Source of the DNA: an uncultured Collinsella sp.
Lineage (GTDB): Bacteria; Actinomycetota; Coriobacteriia; Coriobacteriales; Coriobacteriaceae
DNA length: 50,401 bases
Direction: 5' to 3'
Assembly (NCBI GenBank): GCA_900545075.1
Contig: UQXT01000002.1
Coordinates: forward strand, 1-50,401
Made by a program: the position numbers and the translations under genes. Position 1 is the first letter of the stretch, and each line of letters begins with the position of its first letter. The notes under the pieces were generated by a model. The model did no database searches, was not told the origin of the DNA, and worked only from the letters and a program-made list of their open reading frames with translations. Shown piece after piece: positions 40,593-48,409 of this stretch.

Positions 40593-41162
40593 CGTTATGG
40601 CACGATCTTGCATGCTCACCGCGGTCCATTTGCAGCCGGATTCTAATGAGGCAGCAGCCAGCAGCAGGCAACGTAATTGACGGCACAGACCGGCTCTTCG
40701 TAGTCACCCCTCCAGAGGCGCTAGACGAACTGTCGTGAAGCATCTCGTTTACAAAAGGAGAGTCGGAGAGTTCAAGAACGCAAGGCTAGTCTCTTTGGTA
40801 AAGATGGGGATGTTGGTAAGCGGGCGAATAAGAGACTGCTTAAGCATCGGAAAATGTAGGGTGAGTTATTTCATAAAACATGGCAGCCGTATGGCGAAGT
40901 GGGAATCCTAAAGGGAGGCGCGACAAGGCACGACTCAAATGTCGCAACTGCGAATGCGGGCGCACTAACACGCTCGCGGCGGAATAGATATCGACGATGA
41001 AGGCCAACGCCGGCGCGCACTCCAGCACCTCGCCAACATAGAACAAAACCAAGTTCGAGCTCACTCACTTCAGCAGAGCGACGGCAAGGTGACCTATTTT
41101 ATTAATGCAACTCGATCAAATAATCAATGCCCAAAAGAAGTAGAACCTCAGTATAGAATTGC
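40593..41162. other. 570-bp decayed region without a credible gene
   Basis: Only short broken frames are seen. On the plus strand one ends GTDRLFVVTPPEALDEL at 40738. The next stretch (to about 40910) reads MLVSGRIRDCLSIGKC. On the minus strand a 74-codon frame covers 40840-41064. None has a good ribosome site. The composition is lower in GC than the flanks, consistent with gene decay in an accessory island. Confidence 0.5.
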
Positions 41163-42374
41163 CTACCGACGTTCTTTCTCGACCAACAGTTGACAAAACT
41201 CGCCGACATCCATCAGCCAGTTTTGCTGTTCAGTGGTATATGAGCCAAATACAGGACGAGGCACAACCAGTTGAAGATTATGTTCACGCATCGAGTCTGT
41301 ATATTCGGTGCTCACCGCCACATCGAGCGTGATTAAATGCTTATTCTCAATTCTGTTCGCCTCTTCCAATACTTGACGCCAGCGTTCTTTTACAGTCGTC
41401 TTTGCACCAAGCATAGTCAGTTTTTCGACAGGATATAGCGGATTTTTATAGGCATCAATCGACGGCATAATGAAATCCGGCCTTGATTTGCCCTCAGTAT
41501 ACGGCTGAGCAGAATAGCTTATGCCCCATCCCTTAAACAAGTACTCAAGCTGATGCTCGAACGCAGTCCCCGCACGCGATTTCCTTCGCTGGAAAGCCGA
41601 CATCGTAGTCCGCAACACGCCATCAACATCTAGGTCGTTCCCTAAATAGGGAGCCAAATCACGCTCAAGGAGATGCCTCTCGAAGACCTTAAAAAGAACT
41701 TCTTCTCGCTCATAACAATCAAGAAGGCACTTATCGGGTTCGTTTATCCAATCAAGCTCACCCAAAGTCGAAATTGAATACCTCGTAAATTCAATCCCTT
41801 TGGGGAAAGAGTCTCCGAACTTATCGACCATTTCGTCCAAATACGCAACAGCCGATGTGGGAAGCGAAACCTCGATGCCGATCGCTTCAAGAATAGACGC
41901 GGCGATTGCATCTATGCGCCTATCATCCGCAGTTGATCGCGAAAAGCCGCTATCTTCAACATCGTTCAAGCCGAAAAGCCATCTTAATTGGCACTCGGCA
42001 TTTGATCCTTGTCTAGCAAATACAATCAGAAGACCATGCTCGTCTGAAGGTGCAATGACCATCAGGTCACCGATTCTCGAGGCTCGTATCGCTTCGCTAT
42101 CGTTGTAATAAAGCCTGTATTCTGTCCTAGTCGGATGCTTCCTGCGCGCGTCGTACCAAGTCGTAAACCCGTGATCAAACAAAGGGTCTGCATCGTCGCA
42201 AAGAAATACGAAGGTCGTCGGTATATTTCTTATATCATCGTCGCCAAACAGGGAACGGAGCTCCGCAGTTCCGTTGAATTCATGCTGGTTGCTGCGTTTT
42301 CTATCAATATCAACAGCAACGAGTTTCTTCGCAACCGCGCCGTCAAAATAGCTACTCAGAACTCCGTAGTCCAT
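41163..42374 (-). CDS. Type II restriction endonuclease, EcoRII-like
   Basis: The 403-aa protein matches EcoRII in overall length and in its C-terminal catalytic domain. The PD-(D/E)xK parts are E273 in GTAFEHQLE, D300 in RPDFIMPS, and K325/K329 in AKTTVKERWRQ, followed by IENKHLITL. In EcoRII the equivalents lie at almost the same numbers. The N-terminal half (1-220) would correspond to the effector/DNA-binding domain, but I see little direct similarity. EcoRII relatives cut CCWGG-type sites before the first C. The start overlaps the end of the methyltransferase gene by 23 bp. Confidence 0.85.
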   Translation of the reverse strand: MDYGVLSSYFDGAVAKKLVAVDIDRKRSNQHEFNGTAELRSLFGDDDIRNIPTTFVFLCDDADPLFDHGFTTWYDARRKHPTRTEYRLYYNDSEAIRASRIGDLMVIAPSDEHGLLIVFARQGSNAECQLRWLFGLNDVEDSGFSRSTADDRRIDAIAASILEAIGIEVSLPTSAVAYLDEMVDKFGDSFPKGIEFTRYSISTLGELDWINEPDKCLLDCYEREEVLFKVFERHLLERDLAPYLGNDLDVDGVLRTTMSAFQRRKSRAGTAFEHQLEYLFKGWGISYSAQPYTEGKSRPDFIMPSIDAYKNPLYPVEKLTMLGAKTTVKERWRQVLEEANRIENKHLITLDVAVSTEYTDSMREHNLQLVVPRPVFGSYTTEQQNWLMDVGEFCQLLVEKERR

Positions 42375-43527
42375 CGAAATACGCTCCCATCATCAGCTTG
42401 GCCACTGCTCGCACAGCCGGTACGGTGACAGAATTACCAAATTGATGATATGCCTGCGTATCCGAAACCGGAATAATGAATTGATCGGGGAACCCTTGAA
42501 GTCGGGCACATTCACGCGGAGTCAGCTTGCGAGGGTTCTTCCCCTCGCCGCGTGAAACAAGAATCTCACTTCCGTCCTTGTGATAGCGTGCTGAAAGCGT
42601 CCTTGTCGTGTCATTGGGGCCAACCGTGCTATAGCCAAAGCCATTGCCTGCCGCCTGATGCTTTTCCTTATATGCACGCAAATAAGCCCACAGTTTGTCG
42701 GAAAGAACGTATCGATCATCAGGAGCATCTTCAAGAATCTCCCCGACGGTGTGTCCACCGCCCCCAAGCTCTAGTTGGTCCCAATCAAAATTAGTTTTTT
42801 TCTTAAAGCCAACAATGTAAATGCGCTCACGATGCTGGCAAGTCCAATTCTTGCTATCAAGAACCTTGTAGTGCACATCGTAACCAAGCTCGTCCTTAAG
42901 GGTCTGCATAATAATCCTGAAGGTCTTGCCGCGATCGTGACTCGTTAGGTTTTTAACGTTTTCCAGCAGGAAAGCATCAGGTTTTTTGTCGCGAATAATA
43001 CGAGCTACTTCGAAAAATAATGTCCCCTGCGTCTTGTCTTCAAAGCCAGTAGCACGTCCCATCGATTTTTTCTTTGAAACGCCCGCGAGCGAGAATGGCT
43101 GGCACGGAAATCCCGCCAATAAAACGTTAAATTTTGGAATGTCGTCCGAACGAACGTCATGAATGTCCCCAGCTGGCTGATCACCGTAATTCATGCGGTA
43201 CGTCTTCTGTGCATATTTATCCCACTCACAAGAAAAAACGCACTTGCCACCAAGTTCTTGGAACGGCAAGCGAATACCACCGATACCAGCAAATAGGTCA
43301 ATGTAAGTGAAAGGAGCGTCCTCCCGATCACCCTGCGCAAAGGGCGCCTGATAACCTAGGGAGCGTATAAACGTGAGCTCCGTAGCAGATGGACTGGTCT
43401 CGCCAGTCTCCCAACGCCGGACGGCTCTATCACCATTAGGTCCCATGCCAAGAGCGGCGGCGAACTCCTTCTGAGTCAGCGCGAGCTCCTTGCGTTTGGC
43501 AGTTATCTCTTCCCTAGCGTCTTTCAT
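42352..43527 (-). CDS. DNA (cytosine-5) methyltransferase with N-terminal helix-turn-helix
   Basis: The 391-aa enzyme has the C5 methyltransferase motifs: DLFAGIGG (77-84), GFPCQPFS with catalytic C142, ENVKNL (189-194), QHRERIYIVGF (231-241), RKLTPRECARLQGFP (333-347) and GNSVTVPA (364-371). Residues 1-55 form an XRE-type helix-turn-helix (LTQKEFAAALGMGP, then RRWETGETSPS). In M.EcoRII and M.SsoII an N-terminal HTH represses the enzyme's own gene, so this one may do the same. It protects DNA against the overlapping EcoRII-like nuclease. ATG 43527 is chosen; a GTG at 43575 is an alternative. Confidence 0.92.
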   Translation of the reverse strand: MKDAREEITAKRKELALTQKEFAAALGMGPNGDRAVRRWETGETSPSATELTFIRSLGYQAPFAQGDREDAPFTYIDLFAGIGGIRLPFQELGGKCVFSCEWDKYAQKTYRMNYGDQPAGDIHDVRSDDIPKFNVLLAGFPCQPFSLAGVSKKKSMGRATGFEDKTQGTLFFEVARIIRDKKPDAFLLENVKNLTSHDRGKTFRIIMQTLKDELGYDVHYKVLDSKNWTCQHRERIYIVGFKKKTNFDWDQLELGGGGHTVGEILEDAPDDRYVLSDKLWAYLRAYKEKHQAAGNGFGYSTVGPNDTTRTLSARYHKDGSEILVSRGEGKNPRKLTPRECARLQGFPDQFIIPVSDTQAYHQFGNSVTVPAVRAVAKLMMGAYFDGLRSSE

Positions 43528-43607
43528 GCTATCCAATCGGAACAAACTACGGACGAACTGTCCGCTAATTGACACAGCGTTATCAAGATTAAACGCGATT
43601 CATGGCA

Positions 43608-43628
43608 GTTGCAACACTTTGTTGCAAC
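43608..43628. promoter_or_regulatory. Tandem GTTGCAAC palindromes upstream of the methyltransferase gene
   Basis: GTTGCAAC, itself palindromic, occurs at 43608-43615 and 43621-43628 with 5 bp between. A related TTGCAAC lies at 43684-43690, and TTGCAA also occurs at 44342-44347 and 44369-44374 upstream of the AbiEi-like gene. These are candidate operators for the HTH of the methyltransferase or for the AbiEi-like protein. Confidence 0.45.
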
Positions 43629-43713
43629 GCCTTTCAACGGTAACTTAGATTAACGTGTCGCACGGACAAACAATTGCCCCAACTTGCAACTAGCCAACAT
43701 CAGGCCTGCGTAT

Positions 43714-44340
43714 TCAGTCACAACCTAGAGCTATCAGCAAAGGCGCCATTAACTCGCGTCGTTTGGCGGTTTTAGAGTTCTCTTCTACAAGATCCTTCAG
43801 CCGCTGTGTATCGAGCCCACGCCCAAGCGCGTCGTGATAGGCATCGATGATTAATGAAGGATCCTCGCAATCGAGACAAAGATCGACAAGCGTGCGCTCG
43901 GGTTTGGTTACCGGCAGGCCGTCGAGCCAAACGATATCCTGCTCAGCAATCTCGCGCTTTGCAAAAGAAAGGGATTCGTTTCTTGTATTGATGCGCATGG
44001 ATGCGGTCATTCTGTAGGGGGACAGATAGAAATCGCCCATTTGCTGTAGGTTCGCCGCAGTCGTACCGCTCACGGCAATGCCATCCCACTGGCGCTTTCT
44101 CTCCCACGCGCAAAGGGAAGGATTGGTGAGCTTCCAAAAAGCGTTGAGCTCGTCGGTGTCTCGGCGCTGTGTTCCAGCCATCCGGTAGGCGCCGTGGCAT
44201 ATCCGCTCAAGACGACCCGCACGGCATGAGTGTGCCAGCGCATCTCGAGAGATGTCCATGCGAGCCGCCTGAGCTGTGGTGAACACGCCCTCGCTCTCGG
44301 AAAGCTCGCTTATCGCCGCTATGTTGCTAAAGTACTTCAT
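43714..44340 (-). CDS. AbiEi-family antitoxin-like transcriptional regulator without adjacent toxin
   Basis: The 208-aa protein has an N-terminal winged helix (VFTTAQAARMDISRDALAHS, then GRLERICHGAYRM). The C-terminal domain has VSGTTAANL and the family segment GLPVTKPERTLVDLCLD. It ends in a basic helical tail. AbiEi proteins are antitoxins of type IV systems that repress their own operon and counter AbiEii nucleotidyltransferases. No AbiEii gene is adjacent; the only candidate is the truncated one at 40109. ATG 44340 fits the usual N-terminus; a start at 44364 or 44499 is possible. The next gene downstream is the methyltransferase, same strand. Confidence 0.8.
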   Translation of the reverse strand: MKYFSNIAAISELSESEGVFTTAQAARMDISRDALAHSCRAGRLERICHGAYRMAGTQRRDTDELNAFWKLTNPSLCAWERKRQWDGIAVSGTTAANLQQMGDFYLSPYRMTASMRINTRNESLSFAKREIAEQDIVWLDGLPVTKPERTLVDLCLDCEDPSLIIDAYHDALGRGLDTQRLKDLVEENSKTAKRRELMAPLLIALGCD

Positions 44341-44657
44341 GTTGCAATTGTAGGATGTTTTCATACTTTTGCAACGTAATTTTGATCCGTGCGATCCATA
44401 CACCTTGCTTATCTCATTTCTGACGCCAGCTTGATACCGGCCCACCATCTCCCGCCATCGAGGTCTAATACTTTTTCCCACCGCCACCCAAAAAATCATC
44501 CAACATTAATCTTGGCTCAAGAATCGCTTAATCTATAACCTGCACTATAGAGTTCGACCAAGGGCGGGGCGGCGCCGCGCAACGCAGGCCGCCGAACGCA
44601 ACGCTCGCGCCCGGGCAGATCGCCCGGCGTCGCGCCCATCGAACGAAAGGACAGGTC
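44341..44657. other. 317-bp intergenic region, border of the accessory island
   Basis: The left part is AT-rich and holds two TTGCAA palindromes (44342-44347 and 44369-44374), possibly operators of the AbiEi-like gene. From about 44560 the sequence turns strongly GC-rich with short hairpin-forming repeats, and leads to the ribosome site of the DUF4342 gene. A sharp composition change marks the island edge. No gene is seen. Confidence 0.5.
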
Positions 44658-45200
44658 ATGGACGACCTCGAAAAAGTTGAAACCATCCGCACCAAGTGCA
44701 ACGTGAGCTACACCGATGCCAAGGCCGCGCTCGACGCCGCCGACGGCAACGTCTTGGATGCCATCATTTGGCTCGAGTCGCAGGGCAAGACCCAGACCAC
44801 GTCGGCGCACGCCGCCACCGAGTCCGCGCCAGTCGATGAGCCCTCAGCCGAGATGGTCGCCGCGCAGGCCGCCTACGAGAAGTCGAGCGAAAAGACCGAC
44901 TTCTCCAAGAAGATGGACAGCGTGTGGGAGTACCTCAAAAAGCTCTTCCGCCTGAGCCTGGACACCAAGTTTATCGCCACGCGCCGCGATGCAATCATCC
45001 TCAACATCCCCATCCTGATCCCCATCATCGCCCTGTTTGCCTGGGGCGCCACGATATGGCTGATGCTGATCGGCCTGTTCTTTGGCATGCGTTACCGCAT
45101 CGATAGCGACGGCGACGTGCCCGGCAGCATCAACAACCTTATGGATCACGCCGCCGACGCCGCGGACGACATCAAGCAAAATCTGAACGACGACAAGTAA
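44658..45200 (+). CDS. UBA-like/DUF4342 membrane protein
   Basis: The 180-aa protein starts with a UBA-like three-helix domain (residues 4-43, TKCNVSYTDAKAALDAADGN, as in the N-terminus of EF-Ts). A charged linker follows, then a DUF4342 region with two close hydrophobic segments (NIPILIPIIALFAWGATIWL). It is probably membrane-anchored with the UBA-like domain in the cytoplasm. It is 18 bp upstream of a two-component system and likely shares its transcript. Function unknown. Confidence 0.85.
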   Translation: MDDLEKVETIRTKCNVSYTDAKAALDAADGNVLDAIIWLESQGKTQTTSAHAATESAPVDEPSAEMVAAQAAYEKSSEKTDFSKKMDSVWEYLKKLFRLSLDTKFIATRRDAIILNIPILIPIIALFAWGATIWLMLIGLFFGMRYRIDSDGDVPGSINNLMDHAADAADDIKQNLNDDK

Positions 45201-45218
45201 TCGCAAACGGGGGCACGC

Positions 45219-45998
45219 ATGGCACGGATCCTGATCGTAGAGGACGAGGAGAAAATCGCCCGCTTTGTGACGCTCGAGCTGGAGCACGAGGGCTACCAGG
45301 TGGAGCACGCCGCCGACGGCCGCACCGCCGTGGACCTGGCGCTGGAGCGCAACTACGATCTTATTCTGCTCGATGTGCTGTTGCCGCAGCTCAACGGCAT
45401 GGAGGTGCTGCGACGCGTCCGCAAGCACAAGGATGTACCGGTGATCATGGTCACCGCGCGCGATGCCGTGATGGACAAGGTGGCCGGGCTCGATGCCGGC
45501 GCCGACGATTACCTGACCAAGCCGTTTGCGATTGAGGAGCTGTTCGCACGGATCCGCGTGGCGTTGAAGCGCTCGGAGGCCGTGCGGGCGGCTTCGGGCG
45601 TTGGCGGCATCGGGACGGGCGCGGTAGGCGGCACGGGTGTCGGCGCCACTGCGATGCCCCCGGTCAGTGACTCGACCCAGGTTTCCGCCTCGCTCTCCCC
45701 CGCCACGCTCGCCGTGGGCTCGGTTGCGCTCGACCCCGACCGCCGCGAAGTCACGGTCGGCGGCTCGCCCATTGCGCTCACGGCCCGCGAGTTCGATGTC
45801 CTCGCCCTGCTTATGGCGCATGCCGAGACCGTGCTCACGCGCGAACGCATCGCGCACGAGGCGCTGGGCTACGAATACATGGGCGACACCAACAACGTCG
45901 ACGTGCACATCGCGCATCTACGCGCCAAGATCGAGGACGCCGGCGGCGCCCGCATCATCCAGACCGTGCGTGGGGTGGGCTATGTCTGCCGCGCGTAA
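45219..45998 (+). CDS. OmpR-family response regulator with a long Gly/Ala linker
   Basis: The 259-aa regulator has a receiver domain with EDE acidic pocket (8-10), D52 in LILLDVLLP and TKPFAIEEL. Its C-terminal winged helix shows LTAREFDVLALL and VDVHIAHLRAKIED. Between them is an unusual 50-residue linker rich in Gly, Ala, Ser and Thr (about 120-170). The linker should give flexible spacing of the DNA-binding domain. Its stop overlaps the histidine kinase start by 17 bp, so they are coupled. Confidence 0.93.
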   Translation: MARILIVEDEEKIARFVTLELEHEGYQVEHAADGRTAVDLALERNYDLILLDVLLPQLNGMEVLRRVRKHKDVPVIMVTARDAVMDKVAGLDAGADDYLTKPFAIEELFARIRVALKRSEAVRAASGVGGIGTGAVGGTGVGATAMPPVSDSTQVSASLSPATLAVGSVALDPDRREVTVGGSPIALTAREFDVLALLMAHAETVLTRERIAHEALGYEYMGDTNNVDVHIAHLRAKIEDAGGARIIQTVRGVGYVCRA

Positions 45999-47277
45999 CG
46001 CCGAGGCCAAGCGCGTCACCTCCATCGCCCGCGCCATCAACTGGAGCTATATGTGGCGCCGCCTGATGAGCTACGTCTGGCTCGATCTGTTGCTGGTGGT
46101 GATTGCGGCGGCGATCCTCGTCTATGGATACAACCAGACACTGCCCGACAGCGCGTTTACCGCAGGATGGATCCCCGGCGCCACCGTTCGCGGCATGTCG
46201 CTGAAGCCCGCGCGCGGCTGGGACCTGACAACGCTCACCTATACCGTCGAGCTTGCGCGTACCACCAAGACCTTCCCCCTCGCGCAGGACCTCATCGCAC
46301 TTTGGCCCCTCTATATCGTTGTTGTAGGTTGGCAGGTCATCAGCATGCTCGATATGATCGGCGGCGCTCGCCGTGTGCGCCGCACCATGGCGCCGCTCAA
46401 CGACCTGGCCCTGCGCGTGGACGAACTCGGCCGCATGCAACTCGCCGGCGGCAAAATGGAAACACTGGAGCAGGCCATCGAGCGCGCAAGCGTCGACTCG
46501 CCGAGCGTCACTACCGGCGACGCCGACCTGGCAAGCATCGAGGTTGCACTCAACCGCCTACTGCGCCAGATGCAAGAGGCCAAACTGCAGCAAATGCGCT
46601 TTGTCAACGATGCGAGCCACGAGCTGCGCACGCCCATCGCGGTGATTCAGGGCTACGTAAACATGCTCGACCGCTGGGGCAAAGACGACCCGGACGTGCT
46701 AGCGGAATCCATCGCATCCCTCAAGGCCGAAAGCGAGCACATGCAGGAGCTTGTGAAGCAGCTGCTGTTTTTGGCGCGCGGCGATGCCGGGCGCACGGTC
46801 CTGCGGCGCGCAAATACCAACCTTGCCGCACTGGTCGACGAGGTATGCGAGGAATCGCAGATGATCGATACCGAGCACACGTATCGGCTGGCCTTTGACG
46901 CTGCGCTTGTCAGCGACCCGCGCTGCGACGCGCCCGTCGACGTGGCGCTCGTGAAGCAGGCTCTGCGCGTGATCGTGCAAAACGCCGCCAAGTACTCGGA
47001 TGCGGGAACGACCGTCACATTTGGCGTAGCGCCGGATGCGGGCGCGGGCACGATCGACATAAGCGTTGAGGACGAGGGCATCGGCATGAACCAGGAATCC
47101 GCAGCTCACGCGTTCGAGCGGTTCTACCGTGCCGACAACGCACGCGATGCCGGCGCGCAGGGCTCGGGTCTGGGGCTTGCCATTGCCAAGTGGATCGTCG
47201 ATAGCCACGGCGGCGTCATCGGCGTGACCTCGGTCGAGGGCGTCGGCAGCCGCTTTACGATTCGCCTGCCACGGTAG
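45982..47277 (+). CDS. Sensor histidine kinase
   Basis: The 431-aa kinase has two transmembrane helices (about 32-50 and 108-124) around a 55-residue extracellular loop. A HAMP-like linker follows, then the H box with H213 in NDASHELRTPIA. The ATPase domain has VIVQNAAKYS, VEDEGIGM, FERFYRADNA and GSGLGLAIAK. It pairs with the overlapping response regulator upstream. The small extracellular loop suggests sensing in or near the membrane. The ATG at 45982 is preceded by GGGGTGGG; a start at residue 24 is an alternative. Confidence 0.92.
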   Translation: MSAARNAEAKRVTSIARAINWSYMWRRLMSYVWLDLLLVVIAAAILVYGYNQTLPDSAFTAGWIPGATVRGMSLKPARGWDLTTLTYTVELARTTKTFPLAQDLIALWPLYIVVVGWQVISMLDMIGGARRVRRTMAPLNDLALRVDELGRMQLAGGKMETLEQAIERASVDSPSVTTGDADLASIEVALNRLLRQMQEAKLQQMRFVNDASHELRTPIAVIQGYVNMLDRWGKDDPDVLAESIASLKAESEHMQELVKQLLFLARGDAGRTVLRRANTNLAALVDEVCEESQMIDTEHTYRLAFDAALVSDPRCDAPVDVALVKQALRVIVQNAAKYSDAGTTVTFGVAPDAGAGTIDISVEDEGIGMNQESAAHAFERFYRADNARDAGAQGSGLGLAIAKWIVDSHGGVIGVTSVEGVGSRFTIRLPR

Positions 47278-47294
47278 GGGCGTCTCTCACGAAT

Positions 47295-47476
47295 CGAAGG
47301 TGAATGTTTTTCCGCGAAGTGAACGACCTATTTTGGACCCCCGAAGCATCCGCACTTTTTGGCGCCAAAACCGCAGGAAATACCTGACAAAACCGCAGGA
47401 AACGGTGCCTCCAAAGTGTCGATGCTTCAGGGGTTCGATTTCACTCGTTCACTTCGCGGGAAACCATTCACCTTCG
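47295..47476. mobile_element. 182-bp near-perfect palindrome, miniature-element-like
   Basis: Outer arms of 32 bp (47295-47326 and 47445-47476) match at 30 positions. Inner arms (47343-47358 and 47413-47428) match at 14 of 16. The centre holds a 15-bp direct repeat, CAAAACCGCAGGAAA, at 47366-47380 and 47388-47402. No transposase frame is inside. It sits between the kinase stop and the shared terminator, and could fold into one long hairpin in RNA. Confidence 0.7.
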
Positions 47477-47511
47477 TTTTACGGTAGCCCGTCAGTCACC
47501 CTCTCGGCATT

Positions 47512-47549
47512 AAAAATGGGGCAAGGTCACGTGGCCTTACCCCATTTTT
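47512..47549. terminator. Bidirectional intrinsic terminator
   Basis: A 19-bp arm (47512-47530) pairs with 47531-47549 with two wobbles; it begins AAAAATGGGG and ends CCCCATTTTT. It separates the convergent histidine kinase and VOC genes and can end both. Confidence 0.85.
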
Positions 47550-47572
47550 AGTTAGCTATGGCAGTTTGTGCG

Positions 47573-47947
47573 TTACTCGCGGCACAGGTGCACGGCGAAG
47601 CCGGCGAACTCGCGCTTAAAGTACACGAGCTTGGTGCCGCCGTCGGGCAGCAGCACGCGCGACTCCTCGTTAACCTCGAGCCCGCGCTCGGCAAACCACT
47701 TCTCGGCCGCATCGATGTCGTTGACGGCAAAGCCGATGTGGCCCTTAGCGCCTCGACCGTTCTGCTTCATAATCTCGACCAGCGAATCGTTAAAGTACGA
47801 AACGGGGGTCTCGATGACGGGCAGGCCCATCATCGTCGAGAACAGCTCCGCAATCTCCAGGGCGTCTGCCGGGTCGGCAGCGTTAATGCCCACATGGGCA
47901 ACGCGCATGCCAAAGAGCTCGACCGGATTGGCGTTCTGCTCATTCAT
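47573..47947 (-). CDS. VOC-fold (glyoxalase-like) protein
   Basis: The 124-aa protein has two beta-alpha-beta-beta-beta units typical of the vicinal-oxygen-chelate fold: HVGINAADPADALEIAELFS and HIGFAVNDIDAAEKWFAERG. Candidate metal ligands are His18 and His69 with a C-terminal Glu or His. It may be an isomerase, lyase or binding protein; exact reaction unknown. It begins 11 bp after the stop of a PTS IIB gene on the same strand, suggesting a link to sugar metabolism. Confidence 0.82.
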   Translation of the reverse strand: MNEQNANPVELFGMRVAHVGINAADPADALEIAELFSTMMGLPVIETPVSYFNDSLVEIMKQNGRGAKGHIGFAVNDIDAAEKWFAERGLEVNEESRVLLPDGGTKLVYFKREFAGFAVHLCRE

Positions 47948-47958
47948 ACAGGCAGCGC

Positions 47959-48246
47959 CTACTGAGCCATGACGTCGAGGACGGCCTTCTCGGCGGCAAC
48001 GCGGTTCATGCCGGTCATGAAGGGCACGCCACTCACGTACGGACAGGTGAGGCCCTCGGGGGCAACGGTGGTGGCGATCAGCAGGTCAGCGCCCTCGTCG
48101 CAGTAATCCTTGGCCTCGGAGATGGCGCACTGCACGATCTCGTACTTGTCGGCATAACCGTTGGCGTCGAGCAGAGTAGCGACCTTCTGGGCAACGAGCG
48201 TGGAAGTAGCAGCGCCAGCACCGCAAGCCAAAACGATCTTCTTCAT
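47959..48246 (-). CDS. PTS galactitol-type IIB component, orphan
   Basis: The 95-aa protein has the IIB phosphorylation loop at Cys8 (ACGAGAATSTLV), typical of GatB/SgaB-type IIB. The rest is an alternating alpha/beta fold with a second Cys pair. No IIA or IIC lies nearby, only the VOC gene. It may serve a PTS encoded elsewhere or act in regulation. The start follows GGGAGAC. Confidence 0.87.
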   Translation of the reverse strand: MKKIVLACGAGAATSTLVAQKVATLLDANGYADKYEIVQCAISEAKDYCDEGADLLIATTVAPEGLTCPYVSGVPFMTGMNRVAAEKAVLDVMAQ

Positions 48247-48348
48247 AGGTAATGTCTCCCTTCATGGTTTACTTTAGGTAAGTGTACCGCAGCGAGCGAT
48301 GGCACTCGGCCTCGATGAGCTTTTATGCCAGTTTGCTTGCGCGCTGCG

Positions 48349-48354
48349 TATAAT
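48349..48354 (+). promoter_or_regulatory. Candidate -10 box TATAAT
   Basis: A perfect TATAAT lies 56 bp before the start of the 48410 gene in an otherwise GC-rich gap. No convincing -35 was found at the usual distance. Confidence 0.4.
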
Positions 48355-48409
48355 ACATCTAGTACGTGTTGTCATACCGCTCGCTTTATGAGCGACTAAG
48401 GACCCTAAT

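Noticed and set aside
40840..41064. 74-codon minus-strand frame in the decayed region
   Set aside because: No ribosome site, no domain, and neighbouring frames are equally broken.
47300..47551. 83-codon plus-strand frame after the histidine kinase
   Set aside because: It lies within the 182-bp palindrome and the terminator, so its sequence is explained by those repeats.
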